Below are positions 8,434 through 17,641 of a stretch of 64,000 nt of DNA, piece by piece; within the stretch, counting starts at the first letter, position 1; each line of letters opens with the position of its first letter. The DNA comes from Pseudobdellovibrionaceae bacterium. GTDB taxonomy: Bacteria > Bdellovibrionota > Bdellovibrionia > Bdellovibrionales > Bdellovibrionaceae. The notes under the pieces were generated by a model. That model was not told where the DNA came from. It saw only the letters and a program-made list of their open reading frames with translations, and made no database searches. The translations under genes and the position numbers were made by a program. The stretch is from NCBI GenBank assembly GCA_016719575.1, contig JADJYV010000013.1, positions 1,612,001 through 1,676,000 of the forward strand. Direction: 5' to 3'.

Positions 8434-9099
8434 TTGAATTCACTTGCCGCACACATCGATCATACGCTTTTAAAACCTGATGCAACACTTACGCAAATTG
8501 AACAGCTTTGCAAAGAGGCTCGTGAGAACCATTTTTTCAGCGTTTGCGTAAACTCAAGCTATGTCCCCTTTTGCAAAAAAACCCTAGCCGGATCAAACAC
8601 CCGGGTTTGTGCCGTTATTGGATTCCCATTAGGCGCAATGAGCCCAGAAGTGAAGGCATTCGAAACAAAATGGTGCGTCGAAAACGGGGCGGACGAAATC
8701 GATATGGTTCTTCATGTTGGGGCCCTAAAAGAAGGACGTAATGATTATGTTCGTAATGATATTCGAGGGGTCGTCCAGGCGGCCCAGGGCAAAACGGTGA
8801 AAGTCATTATCGAGACCGCTTTGCTGACTAACGAAGAAAAGTCCCTTGCCTGTCGCTTGAGTCAGGAAGCCAAAGCTCATTTTGTAAAGACCTGCTCTGG
8901 CTTTAGTGGTGGCGGAGCAACGATCGAAGACGTGAAGCTAATGAAAGCCGCTGTTGGCGAGGACCTACAGGTAAAAGCGAGCGGCGGCATCCGTGATTTA
9001 GCTTCTGCAAAAGCCATGCTGGCCGCCGGCGCCTCTCGCCTTGGTACAAGCTCTGGCATTGTCATACTAAAAAACCAACTCGCAGTGGGGGACTACTAA
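8434..9099 (+). CDS. deoC: Deoxyribose-phosphate aldolase
   Basis: Splits 2-deoxyribose 5-phosphate into glyceraldehyde 3-phosphate and acetaldehyde. The product (about 221 residues from the TTG at 8434) shows HIDHTLLKPDAT at the N-terminus, CAVIGFPLGAM, ADEIDMVLHVGALK, the Schiff-base lysine region FVKTCSGFSGGGAT (usual KTSTGF, here KTCSGF) and KASGGIRDLASA. The TTG at 8434 follows GGAGG by four bases; a TTG at 8422 is in frame but would lie upstream of that site. It overlaps deoA by one base (TAATG) and heads a nucleoside catabolism operon. Confidence 0.93.
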   Translation: MNSLAAHIDHTLLKPDATLTQIEQLCKEARENHFFSVCVNSSYVPFCKKTLAGSNTRVCAVIGFPLGAMSPEVKAFETKWCVENGADEIDMVLHVGALKEGRNDYVRNDIRGVVQAAQGKTVKVIIETALLTNEEKSLACRLSQEAKAHFVKTCSGFSGGGATIEDVKLMKAAVGEDLQVKASGGIRDLASAKAMLAAGASRLGTSSGIVILKNQLAVGDY

Positions 9100-10418
9100 T
9101 GGCCTTCCTCCCCGCCGAGGTTATAAAATCAAAAAGAAACGGAAAAGAGCTCTCTCCGGAAGAAATTGAAACCTTCATTGCGGGCTATTCGCAAGGCCAC
9201 ATTCCTGACTATCAAATGTCTGCACTCCTTATGGCCATTTTTTTTAAAGGCATGAGTCCAACCGAGACACTTTCTCTCACGCGCGCGATGCTGCACTCCG
9301 GAGAAGTCATCGACTTTTCGTTTGTTCCCGGATTCAAGGTCGATAAACACTCTACGGGCGGAGTCGGAGATAAAACGAGTTTGATTCTCGGACCCATTGT
9401 CGCTGCTGCGGGTGTCCCCGTGCCAATGATTTCTGGACGAGGGCTTGGCCACACTGGTGGAACGCTCGATAAACTCGAGAGCATTCCGGGTTTTAATACT
9501 CAGCTTGATCTAAAAACTTTTAAAGACTTCATAGCAAAAAATAAAATTTGCTTTATCGGACAAACGAAAGAAATTTGTCCAGCCGACAAAAAAATCTACG
9601 CGCTTCGCGATGTCACCGCCACTGTCGAAAGTCTTCCACTTATTTGTGCGAGCATCATGTCTAAAAAGTTGGCTGAGGGAATTGACGGCCTTGTTCTTGA
9701 CGTAAAGTGTGGTTCTGGCGCCTTTATGAAAACCCCAGATGATGCTGAAAAATTGGCCCAGCAACTTATGGACATTGCCAAGGGCTATGGCAAAAAAGTC
9801 ATCGCCCTCATAACAAATATGGATCAACCGTTGGGACGCTTTGCCGGAAACTCCCTTGAGATTGAAGAGTGCCTAGAAATTATGTCAGGAAAAACACACC
9901 TGTCTCCTGCCGGGCATGATTTGTATCTAGATACCCGCGAGCTGAGTCTTTGGCTCTCAGCACATATGCTTCACATGGCAGGGCGAACACCCTCGGCACA
10001 AGCTGGCTATGACCTTGCGGCAAACATCTTAGCCTCAGGCCAAGCATTAAAGAAATTTGAGGAGCTTTGTTGCATTCATGGCGGAAACCTTTCGGCCTTG
10101 CCTCGGCCAAAACACAAACTTTCTGCGTTGGCCGAAACTTCTGGCTTTATCCAAAACATGAATACCGAGTCAATCGGCGTCGCTGGAATTCTTATTCGCG
10201 CCGGCCGGGCACAAACTACGGATCTTATCGAGCCAACGGCAGGGATCGAGTTTCATGCAAAAATTGGTGATCCAATTCGCTCTGGAGATCCAATTTTTAC
10301 TCTCTTCGGCGACCATCCCGAGCTACTACAGGCCGCGCGGCCCTTGCTCTCTTCGGCTGTAAATATCTCCTTGCAAAAGCCAAAAACTCCAAGTCTGATA
10401 TTTAAAACCTTAGAATAA
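9099..10418 (+). CDS. deoA: Thymidine/pyrimidine-nucleoside phosphorylase
   Basis: Phosphorolysis of thymidine or deoxyuridine to the base and deoxyribose 1-phosphate. The 439-residue product equals the E. coli DeoA length. Family motifs are present: KRNGKELSPEEIETFIAGY, KHSTGGVGDKTSL, the GRGLGHTGGTLDKLESIPGF signature and VLDVKCGSGAFMKT. The start overlaps the deoC stop, with GGGGA six bases before ATG. Its product, after mutase conversion to the 5-phosphate, feeds DeoC; no phosphopentomutase gene is visible in this cluster. Substrate range (thymidine only or also uridine) cannot be read from the sequence. Confidence 0.94.
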   Translation: MAFLPAEVIKSKRNGKELSPEEIETFIAGYSQGHIPDYQMSALLMAIFFKGMSPTETLSLTRAMLHSGEVIDFSFVPGFKVDKHSTGGVGDKTSLILGPIVAAAGVPVPMISGRGLGHTGGTLDKLESIPGFNTQLDLKTFKDFIAKNKICFIGQTKEICPADKKIYALRDVTATVESLPLICASIMSKKLAEGIDGLVLDVKCGSGAFMKTPDDAEKLAQQLMDIAKGYGKKVIALITNMDQPLGRFAGNSLEIEECLEIMSGKTHLSPAGHDLYLDTRELSLWLSAHMLHMAGRTPSAQAGYDLAANILASGQALKKFEELCCIHGGNLSALPRPKHKLSALAETSGFIQNMNTESIGVAGILIRAGRAQTTDLIEPTAGIEFHAKIGDPIRSGDPIFTLFGDHPELLQAARPLLSSAVNISLQKPKTPSLIFKTLE

Positions 10419-10428
10419 GGAGTGACCA

Positions 10429-11244
10429 ATGGTGTTTCAAAAACTGACCGAAACTGTGAAATACATACGCTCCCTCTCGCCGGCCAAACCTCGGGTTGGA
10501 GTTACTCTCGGATCAGGGCTTGGCTCATTTGTAAAAGAGCTCGAAGTCGAACAATCGATTCCGTATAAAGACATTCCCCATTTTATGCCAACCACGGTTG
10601 AGGGACACCAAGGAAATTTGATTTTCGGAAAAGTCGGGTCTCAGTCCGTTGTCATTTTGCAAGGACGAAACCACTATTATGAAGGTCACTCAATGGAAAC
10701 GGTGGTGTTTCCAACTCGCACTCTCGCTCTGCTCGGAATTGAATCTCTGGTTTTAACAAACTCTGCCGGTGGATTTGGGGAGACCATGCAGGCTGGAGAT
10801 TTCATGATTATTGAGGACCATATAAATCTGATGGGAACAAACCCATTGATGGGTCCCAACATTAAAGAACTGGGACCTCGCTTTCCAGATATGACGGAAG
10901 CCTATGACAAAAAATTGATTGAAAAGATGGAGCTTGCATTTCAAAAGCAAAATACGCGTTACCATAAGGGCATTTACTGCGGCGTCAGTGGACCAACTTA
11001 TGAAACTCCTGCAGAAGTCCGATACTTAAAACTTGTGGGTGGCAAAGCTGTCGGCATGAGTACTGTACCCGAAGTTATTGCTGCAAATCATCTTGGCCTC
11101 CGCGTCGCCGCCCTGAGTTGTATTACCAATTTGGCCGCGGGACTTTCTCGACAAAAGCTTTCCCACCAAGAAGTGACCGACACCGCAAAAAAGGTAGAGC
11201 AACAATTTTCCAGCTTCTTAAAAGATTTCATTCAAGCTATCTAG
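10429..11244 (+). CDS. punA: Purine-nucleoside phosphorylase (trimeric PNP type)
   Basis: Phosphorolysis of purine nucleosides to free base and (deoxy)ribose 1-phosphate. The 271-residue product has the low-molecular-mass PNP pattern: TLGSGLGSFV, ILQGRNHYYEGHSM, TNSAGGFGETMQAGDFMIIEDHIN, GVSGPTYETPAE, VGMSTVPEVIAA and the base-binding ALSCITNLAAGLS. The ITN asparagine suggests preference for 6-oxopurines (guanosine, inosine), which is family knowledge. AAGGAG lies six bases before the ATG and the gap to deoA is 10 bases, so it is co-transcribed with deoC-deoA. Confidence 0.94.
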   Translation: MVFQKLTETVKYIRSLSPAKPRVGVTLGSGLGSFVKELEVEQSIPYKDIPHFMPTTVEGHQGNLIFGKVGSQSVVILQGRNHYYEGHSMETVVFPTRTLALLGIESLVLTNSAGGFGETMQAGDFMIIEDHINLMGTNPLMGPNIKELGPRFPDMTEAYDKKLIEKMELAFQKQNTRYHKGIYCGVSGPTYETPAEVRYLKLVGGKAVGMSTVPEVIAANHLGLRVAALSCITNLAAGLSRQKLSHQEVTDTAKKVEQQFSSFLKDFIQAI

Positions 11245-11364
11245 ACCAACGTATTGAGGCTAGTTCCAGACTATATGTTTTTCAAAATGAGCCGATGAGT
11301 TAACCGAGGTTTTGCAATCTCCTCGTCCCACTGATGGGACCAGGATGGATCCTCGGGAGACAAC

Positions 11365-12594
11365 ATGGATGTTCGCGCCCTTTGGTTTCTGTTAGCCATT
11401 GCTCTTACTGCGTGTACTCAAAAAACTACAAGTTCTGTTTTTGACTCGGAGTCGCTCGGCAGCTCATCGTGCTCTGGCCAGGCCCTCAGCAATCGCTTTA
11501 TTGTCCAATGGGAGTCTGGTGAATTCACGGTCGAAACCGCACCGAACGCCACTTTGTTTAAGAGTAAATTCATCGCGCCAAACTTGCAGAATATTCGCAA
11601 GGTTGAATACGATCGAGTTGTCCACCTCGAAAACACTCGCGATCAAAATCTGGCGACATCAACTGCGATATCACTCGCCCCAGACTCCTGGGGACAAGAT
11701 ATGGTTGAAGCCGAGGCCCTTTGGAACAAGGGTTTTTATGGACAAAATGTATTGATCGGTGTCATCGATTCCTTTGTCGACGTCAACAATGCCCAACTGG
11801 CTTCTCGCATCCAAGTTAATGAAAATGAAATTCCAAATAATGGTCTTGACGATGATGGCAACAATTACGTTGATGACTATCTTGGGCATAGCTTTATTTC
11901 GAATCCCAGTCAGAGCAATACCGTTAGTGACCACGGCAGCCATGTTACAGGAATCATCGCCGCTGACCATGATGCCGGCCCAATCAAGGGTATTGCTCCC
12001 AAAGCAAAAATTATTCCGGCTCCGTTTATTGACGGGAAAAATGGCGGCTCAATTGGTGACGCCATTTTGGCAATGCAATACGCTAGCGCCAGGGGTGCGC
12101 GTATTATAAATGCCAGCTGGGGCGGAGCGCCCTGTATGACCTCGCTTCGCAATGCCTTTGTCGAATTAAATAACCGTGGCGTGCTCGTCGTCGTTGCTGC
12201 TGGCAATGAAGGGATCGATCTTGATTACTCCCCGGACTTCCCTGCCGCATTCAATTTACCAAATCAAATCACTGTCGCGGCTGCCAATGTTAAGGATTAT
12301 ATGCCATCCTGGTCCAATCGGGGCTTCAGTCTTGTTCACCTCGCCGCTCCAGGGGTTGAGATTCTAAGCACCCTAACAAACAATCGCGTCGGACACATGG
12401 ATGGAACGTCCATGGCCGCCCCCTTTGTTTCTGGCGCCGCCGCCCTCCTCTGGAGCGCACAACCCACGGCCTCTCTTGCGGAAATCAAAAATGCGCTGCT
12501 GCGCTCCGTCGACGTAACTCGCTACCATGAATACAAAGTTCAAACACTTGGCCGTTTAAACATCAGCAAAGCGCTCCAAGAGTTGCAAAAATAA
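11365..12594 (+). CDS. Subtilisin-family (S8) serine protease, predicted lipoprotein
   Basis: Secreted peptidase with a lipobox: MDVRALWFLLAIALTAC puts the lipidated cysteine at residue 17. The catalytic triad is complete: Asp135 (GVIDSFVD), His190 (DHGSHVTGI) and Ser349 (GTSMAAPFVSGAAALL); the oxyanion region is AAGNEGID. Between Asp and His lies an Asp/Asn-rich loop (NNGLDDDGNNYVDDY) often seen in bacterial subtilases and likely to bind calcium. Residues 18-110 form a short propeptide-like region. There is no C-terminal extra domain. Location is the periplasm or cell surface. The gene stands alone, with a ribosome site GGGAGA before ATG. Substrate unknown; prey protein degradation is only a guess. 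Confidence 0.92.
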   Translation: MDVRALWFLLAIALTACTQKTTSSVFDSESLGSSSCSGQALSNRFIVQWESGEFTVETAPNATLFKSKFIAPNLQNIRKVEYDRVVHLENTRDQNLATSTAISLAPDSWGQDMVEAEALWNKGFYGQNVLIGVIDSFVDVNNAQLASRIQVNENEIPNNGLDDDGNNYVDDYLGHSFISNPSQSNTVSDHGSHVTGIIAADHDAGPIKGIAPKAKIIPAPFIDGKNGGSIGDAILAMQYASARGARIINASWGGAPCMTSLRNAFVELNNRGVLVVVAAGNEGIDLDYSPDFPAAFNLPNQITVAAANVKDYMPSWSNRGFSLVHLAAPGVEILSTLTNNRVGHMDGTSMAAPFVSGAAALLWSAQPTASLAEIKNALLRSVDVTRYHEYKVQTLGRLNISKALQELQK

Positions 12595-12705
12595 AATCCA
12601 TAGCGCGCCGCCCTCAGGCGTTGCTGCGCGTCCGAACTTTCCAGTGAGATTCTGGCCCCCCTCATGATAAAAATGTGGGTTTGATTCTCTTGGAAAGGGT
12701 TTCTT

Positions 12706-13995
12706 ATGAGGCATTACATCTCAGGCCTGAAAGACTACGTAGGCCAAAAAGTTGAACTAAAAGGCTGGGCTTACAACTCGCGCTCTTCAGGCAAGGTAAA
12801 ATTCTTAGAACTTCGGGATGGAACAGGCATTGTTCCCTGCATCTTCTTTAAGGCTGACTGCGGAGATGCCGCTTATGATTTGTTTGATCAAATGACTCAA
12901 GAAAGCTCTGTGCGTGTCGTCGGCATCGTCCGCGAACATCCTAAACGAAAAGGCGAGTTCGAAATTGGCGTTGCAGAAGCTGAGCTACTGGGAAAATCTG
13001 AAAACTACCCCATCAGCCCTAAAGAACATGGTACAGACTTCTTGATGGAAAATCGCCATCTTTGGATTCGTTCTAAACGACAACACGCTATTTTGCGAGT
13101 CCGGCATGAAATTATCATGTCGATCAGAGATTTCTTTGATGGTCGCGGCTTTACATTGACCGATGCTCCAATCTTTACTCCCTCTGCCTGCGAAGGGACT
13201 TCAAATCTCTTCGAAACAAAATACTTTGACGAAAAAGCCTATCTTTCTCAGTCGGGTCAGCTCTACATGGAGGCTACGGCCCGCGCTTTTGGCAAAGTGT
13301 ATTGCTTTGGCCCTACCTTTCGTGCAGAAAAATCTAAAACACGTCGTCACCTTATCGAATTCTGGATGGTCGAGCCTGAGGTGGCCTTCAACGACATGTA
13401 TGACAACATGGAGCTCGCAGAACAATTTATGGAGTATATTGTTCAACGCACCTTGAAAAATCGCGCTGAAGAGTTGCGCGTCCTAGAACGTGACATCTCA
13501 AAGCTTGCGCCTGTTGTCGCGCCCTTCCCAAAACTCCATTACAAGGAAGCCGCTGAGATCATTTTAAAAGAAAACCCTGATTTCATTGTCGGCGATGATT
13601 TTGGTGCCCCAGACGAAACAATTGTCTCATCAAAATTTGATAAACCTGTTTTTGTCCACCACTACCCTCAAGCTGTAAAGGCCTTCTACATGAAAGAAGA
13701 CCCAAAAGACCGAGGCTATGCCATGGGTTCAGATTTGTTAGCCACCGAAGGCTACGGAGAAATTATTGGCGGCGGTCAGCGTGAAGAAAGCATTGAGACC
13801 CTTTTGAAAAAAATAGATGAACACGGCCTCAAACGCGAAGACTTTCAATGGTATCTAGATATCCGTCGCTACGGCTCTGTTCCAAGCAGCGGTTTTGGTT
13901 TAGGCCTTGAAAGAAGCGTGGCTTGGATCTGTGGTCTCCCGCATATCCGCGAAACCATTCCATTCCCTCGACTCTATGGTCGCTCATACCCTTAA
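12706..13995 (+). CDS. asnS: Asparaginyl-tRNA synthetase
   Basis: Class IIb aminoacyl-tRNA synthetase charging tRNA-Asn. The 429-residue product has an N-terminal OB-fold anticodon-binding domain (KVELKGWAYNSRSSGKVKFLELRDGTG), motif 2 (FGPTFRAEKSKTRRHLIEFWMVEPE) and motif 3 (GFGLGLERSVAWICGL). AsnRS is favoured over AspRS by size, by lack of the bacterial GAD insertion and by the HLIEFWMVEPE pattern. AAAGGG lies upstream of the ATG. It precedes the carboxylase genes by 23 bases and may be co-transcribed. Confidence 0.94.
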   Translation: MRHYISGLKDYVGQKVELKGWAYNSRSSGKVKFLELRDGTGIVPCIFFKADCGDAAYDLFDQMTQESSVRVVGIVREHPKRKGEFEIGVAEAELLGKSENYPISPKEHGTDFLMENRHLWIRSKRQHAILRVRHEIIMSIRDFFDGRGFTLTDAPIFTPSACEGTSNLFETKYFDEKAYLSQSGQLYMEATARAFGKVYCFGPTFRAEKSKTRRHLIEFWMVEPEVAFNDMYDNMELAEQFMEYIVQRTLKNRAEELRVLERDISKLAPVVAPFPKLHYKEAAEIILKENPDFIVGDDFGAPDETIVSSKFDKPVFVHHYPQAVKAFYMKEDPKDRGYAMGSDLLATEGYGEIIGGGQREESIETLLKKIDEHGLKREDFQWYLDIRRYGSVPSSGFGLGLERSVAWICGLPHIRETIPFPRLYGRSYP

Positions 13996-14018
13996 TAAAA
14001 TATTGGAGATTGATACAA

Positions 14019-15581
14019 ATGGAAGAAACAAATTCTCTGCAACAACGCCTGTCTGAACTCGAGAAAAGAAATGAATCCGCCATGCTGGGCGGAGGCGCTT
14101 CTCGTATTGAAAAACACAAACAGGGTGGCCGCCTTACGGCGCGAGAGCGCTTAGATATCTTACTTGATCCCGGTAGCTTTGTTGAAATGGATCGCCTAGT
14201 CTCTCACCGTTGTACTAATTTCGGTATGGACAAGACCATTGTGCCCGGAGATGGCGTTGTCACTGGCTACGGACGAGTCAATGGCAAGCTCGTCTACGTT
14301 TCGAGCCAAGACTTTACCGTGATCGGTGGCTCTATGTCGCGCACGCAGGCAAATAAGATATGCAAGGTTATGGACCTCGCCCTTAAAAACGGAGCGCCCT
14401 TTATCGCATTAAATGATTCGGGCGGCGCTCGAATTCAAGAGGGCATTGAATCACTTGGCGGCTACGCTGACATTTTCACTCGCAACGTGATGGCTTCTGG
14501 AGTTATTCCTCAAATTACTGCCATCATGGGCCCCTGCGCTGGCGGCGCAGTTTACTCGCCTTCGATTACCGATTTTGTTTTCATGGTAAAAAATACGAGT
14601 TATATGTTCGTAACGGGTCCCGACGTTATTAAAACAGTCACGCACGAAGAAGTTACAAAAGAAGACCTGGGTGGAGCGACAACCCATTCGTCAAAATCTG
14701 GCGTCGCTCATTTCGCAACAAACGACGACAAACACTGTTTACTAATGATTCGTGAGCTTTTGAGCTTTGTTCCATCAAACAATTTAGATGATGCCCCCGC
14801 ATTGCCAACAAAAGACCGACCAGACCGACTTGTAGAGTCCCTCAACACTCTCATACCTGATAATCCAAAAAAACCTTACGATATGTTGAGCGTAATCACA
14901 GAGTGTGTTGACGAAGGTTACTTCTTAGAGGTCCACAAACACTTCGCACAAAACATCATAGTGGGCTTCGCTCGCTTTAATGGTCGCAGCGTTGGTATTG
15001 TCGCTAATCAGCCTAGCATTCTTGCTGGCTGTTTGAATATTGAAGCCTCCAGAAAGGCAGCGCGCTTTATTCGCCTTTGCGATTCTTTTAATATTCCAAT
15101 AGTAAGCTTTGTTGACGTCCCGGGCTTCTTGCCTGGTAAAGATCAAGAATGGAATGGGATTATCACCCATGGCGCAAAACTTCTCTATGCCTATGCAGAG
15201 GCCACCGTCCCGAAAATTACTGTCATAACCCGCAAGGCTTATGGCGGAGCCTATATTGTGATGGGCTCAAAGCTTCTTCGGTCGGATGTCAATTTAGCCT
15301 ATCCCTCAGCAGAAATTGCCGTTATGGGCGCTGACGGCGCGGTCAGCATCATCTTTAGAGAGGAAATTGCAAAGGCCAAGGACCCCGCAGCAGAACGCGC
15401 ACGCCTAACTGCAGAATATGAAGCGAAATTTAGTAATCCTTATGTTTCGGCAGAGCTCGGATACACAGACGAAGTGATCGAGCCCGCGATGACACGCAAA
15501 AGAATTATCGACTCTCTTGAAATGTTAAAAAACAAGCGCGATGTTATGCCGCCAAAAAAGCACGGCAACATACCACTCTAG
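14019..15581 (+). CDS. pccB: Acyl-CoA (propionyl-CoA) carboxylase carboxyltransferase subunit
   Basis: Moves CO2 from carboxybiotin to an acyl-CoA, most likely propionyl-CoA to give methylmalonyl-CoA. The 520-residue product has both crotonase-like halves: GGRLTARERLDILLDPGSFVE, ALNDSGGARIQEGIESLGGYADIF in parts, GPCAGGAVYSPSITDF, and in the C-half VDVPGFLPGKDQEWNGII and RKAYGGAYIVMGSK. The ATG at 14019 has GGAG upstream; longer in-frame sequence overlaps asnS and lacks family similarity. It is followed by biotin carboxylase and biotin carrier genes. Methylmalonyl-CoA decarboxylase alpha is a close relative, but the adjacent biotin carboxylase argues for a carboxylase. Confidence 0.9.
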   Translation: MEETNSLQQRLSELEKRNESAMLGGGASRIEKHKQGGRLTARERLDILLDPGSFVEMDRLVSHRCTNFGMDKTIVPGDGVVTGYGRVNGKLVYVSSQDFTVIGGSMSRTQANKICKVMDLALKNGAPFIALNDSGGARIQEGIESLGGYADIFTRNVMASGVIPQITAIMGPCAGGAVYSPSITDFVFMVKNTSYMFVTGPDVIKTVTHEEVTKEDLGGATTHSSKSGVAHFATNDDKHCLLMIRELLSFVPSNNLDDAPALPTKDRPDRLVESLNTLIPDNPKKPYDMLSVITECVDEGYFLEVHKHFAQNIIVGFARFNGRSVGIVANQPSILAGCLNIEASRKAARFIRLCDSFNIPIVSFVDVPGFLPGKDQEWNGIITHGAKLLYAYAEATVPKITVITRKAYGGAYIVMGSKLLRSDVNLAYPSAEIAVMGADGAVSIIFREEIAKAKDPAAERARLTAEYEAKFSNPYVSAELGYTDEVIEPAMTRKRIIDSLEMLKNKRDVMPPKKHGNIPL

Positions 15582-15590
15582 GAGACTTGT

Positions 15591-17096
15591 ATGCAGAAAC
15601 CTTTCAATAAAATTCTGATAGCAAACAGAGGGGAAATTGCGATTCGTATTATCCGCGCCTGCCGCGAACTCGGAATCACCTCTGTCTCTGTCTTTAGTGA
15701 TGCGGATCGCGACAGCCTGCACGTTTTTTTGGCCGATGAGGCTTATCACATTGGACCTTCGCCCTCTAAAGAAAGCTATTTAAATTACCGCAAAATTCTT
15801 GAGGTTGCTAAGGCTGCAAAAGTAGATGCCATTCATCCCGGGTATGGATTTCTCTCTGAGAATACGACCTTTGCAAAGGCCTGCCTACAGGCGGGAATCA
15901 ACTTTATAGGTCCTACTCCAGAGAATATTGAGGCCATGGGAGATAAAATCTCTTCAAAAGCACTGATGAAAATTGCCGGCGTCCCAACCGTACCCGGAAG
16001 TGATGGGGGTGTAGAATCTGTTGAAGAGGCCCACAAGATTGCGGAAAGAATTGGCCTGCCAATTATCATAAAAGCAACTGCTGGCGGCGGCGGAAAAGGC
16101 ATGCGCGTTGTACGCAAATCGGAAGAGCTTGAAAGCGCGTATCGTGCTTGTCGATCTGAGGGGCAAAACTATTTTGCGAACCCTACTGTCTACATTGAAA
16201 AGTTTGTAAATGATCCTAAGCACATTGAAATCCAAGTGTTCGGAGACAAGCACAACAATCACGTTCATCTGTTTGAGCGAGAATGCTCGGTACAACGTCG
16301 CAACCAAAAAATTATCGAAGAGTGTCCTTCTCCTTCGGTTCCACACGAAGTGCGCTTGAAAATGGGAGCTGCCGCAGTCCGCGCGGCTAAACAAATTAAT
16401 TACATTGGCGCCGGCACAATTGAGTTCATTTTCGATAACCACACCAAGGACTTTTATTTTATGGAGATGAACACTCGTCTCCAGGTCGAGCATCCCATCA
16501 CAGAAATAGTTACCGGTTTTGATTTAGTTAAAGAGCAGCTGTTCGTTGCTGCCGGTCGCCCCCTGAGTTTTAAACAAGAAGATATCAAACAAAAAGGCCA
16601 TGCCATCGAAGCTCGGATATGTGCCGAAGATCCTGTGACTTATAAACCAAGCCCCGGTGTAATTCGGGCTTGTCGACATCCGCAAGGTCCCTTTTTGCGC
16701 GTCGACTCTTACGCATACCCCGGGTATGAAGTTCCAATTTACTATGACCCTATGATTGCTAAAGTAATCACCTTTGGCGAAACACGTGACGAAGCTATCG
16801 ATCGAATGCAACGTGCTTTAACAGAGTTTGTCTTAACTGGAATTAAAACCAATATTGTCCTTCATAAAACCATTTTGGATCATCCAAAATTTAGAGATGG
16901 CTCTTACACCACTCAATTTATCGAAAAGAACTTTGAGGTTATAGAGCCTTTGTTATTTAAAGAAATTGAAGATCCAATGTTTTTAATCGCAGCTGCAATA
17001 ACCGCCTACAACGATCGCAAAACAAAAGACGTACGCCAATTGAATATCTCGTCAAATTGGAAACGAACAGGTCGCAAACTTCAACTAAGGACATAG
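15591..17096 (+). CDS. pccA: Biotin carboxylase subunit
   Basis: ATP-grasp enzyme that carboxylates biotin with bicarbonate. The 501-residue product starts FNKILIANRGEIAIRIIRA and contains HPGYGFLSEN, the glycine-rich ATP loop KATAGGGGKGMRVV, HLFERECSVQRRNQKIIEE and MEMNTRLQVEHPITE. It ends without a biotinyl domain, so carboxylase and carrier are separate proteins. It could also serve acetyl-CoA carboxylase (AccC); the operon position beside pccB favours a propionyl-CoA type complex. The next gene starts 2 bases after its stop. Confidence 0.9.
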   Translation: MQKPFNKILIANRGEIAIRIIRACRELGITSVSVFSDADRDSLHVFLADEAYHIGPSPSKESYLNYRKILEVAKAAKVDAIHPGYGFLSENTTFAKACLQAGINFIGPTPENIEAMGDKISSKALMKIAGVPTVPGSDGGVESVEEAHKIAERIGLPIIIKATAGGGGKGMRVVRKSEELESAYRACRSEGQNYFANPTVYIEKFVNDPKHIEIQVFGDKHNNHVHLFERECSVQRRNQKIIEECPSPSVPHEVRLKMGAAAVRAAKQINYIGAGTIEFIFDNHTKDFYFMEMNTRLQVEHPITEIVTGFDLVKEQLFVAAGRPLSFKQEDIKQKGHAIEARICAEDPVTYKPSPGVIRACRHPQGPFLRVDSYAYPGYEVPIYYDPMIAKVITFGETRDEAIDRMQRALTEFVLTGIKTNIVLHKTILDHPKFRDGSYTTQFIEKNFEVIEPLLFKEIEDPMFLIAAAITAYNDRKTKDVRQLNISSNWKRTGRKLQLRT

Positions 17097-17098
17097 TC

Positions 17099-17626
17099 AT
17101 GTATTTTGAAGCCGAACTAAAAGGCCGCACGTATAAAGTCGATGTGATAGAACACAAAACTAATTGGAAAATTTCTCTACAAGAGAATGGCAAAGATTGG
17201 GTCCATTATGACATTTCTAAAAATGACTACAAGTTTGCCGAGGAGTATGTAAGTTTTTTATTTGAGGGAAAGTCTTTTCTGATTGATGTGATTGGAAAAG
17301 ACACCGACTATACTGTTTTTACTCGCAACTCCTTTAGAACAATTAAAATATTCAATGATGAAATGCTTCTTCATGAGTCTTTAAAAAAGGGAAGCGGCTT
17401 TGGCGGCGACGACGAGCTTAAGGCGGGCATGCCTGGTAAAATCATAGAGATTTTTGCCAAACAGGGAGACCTGGTTAAAGCAAACAAGCCCCTGCTAATC
17501 ATGGAGGCCATGAAGATGGAAAATGAAATGCGCTCTTCTCGCGACGTAAAAATTAAAGAAGTCTGCGTCAAACAAGGGGACAGCGTCGAAACCGGAGCCA
17601 TCCTGATCAAGTTTGAGGACCCCTAA
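17099..17626 (+). CDS. Biotin carboxyl carrier subunit of acyl-CoA carboxylase
   Basis: Carries carboxybiotin between the two neighbouring subunits. The product (175 residues from the ATG at 17099) has a C-terminal biotinyl domain with AGMPGKIIEIFAKQGD and the biotinylation motif MEAMKMENE, lysine 139. The N-terminal ~90 residues (MYFEAELKGRTYKVDVIE) are beta-rich and may correspond to the BT domain that links the carboxylase and carrier parts in one-chain PCC alpha subunits; this is inference. In-frame codons before 17099 overlap pccA and are not needed. Confidence 0.9.
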   Translation: MYFEAELKGRTYKVDVIEHKTNWKISLQENGKDWVHYDISKNDYKFAEEYVSFLFEGKSFLIDVIGKDTDYTVFTRNSFRTIKIFNDEMLLHESLKKGSGFGGDDELKAGMPGKIIEIFAKQGDLVKANKPLLIMEAMKMENEMRSSRDVKIKEVCVKQGDSVETGAILIKFEDP

Positions 17627-17638
17627 GGGTCGTCCTCA
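17614..17638. terminator. Hairpin between convergent genes, possible weak terminator
   Basis: TGAGGAC (17614-17620) pairs with GTCCTCA (17632-17638), and the inner CCC/GGG can also pair around TAA, which is the stop codon of the carrier gene. It lies between two convergent genes. No T-run follows on either strand, so it is not a canonical Rho-independent terminator. Confidence 0.35.
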
Positions 17639-17641
17639 GAC

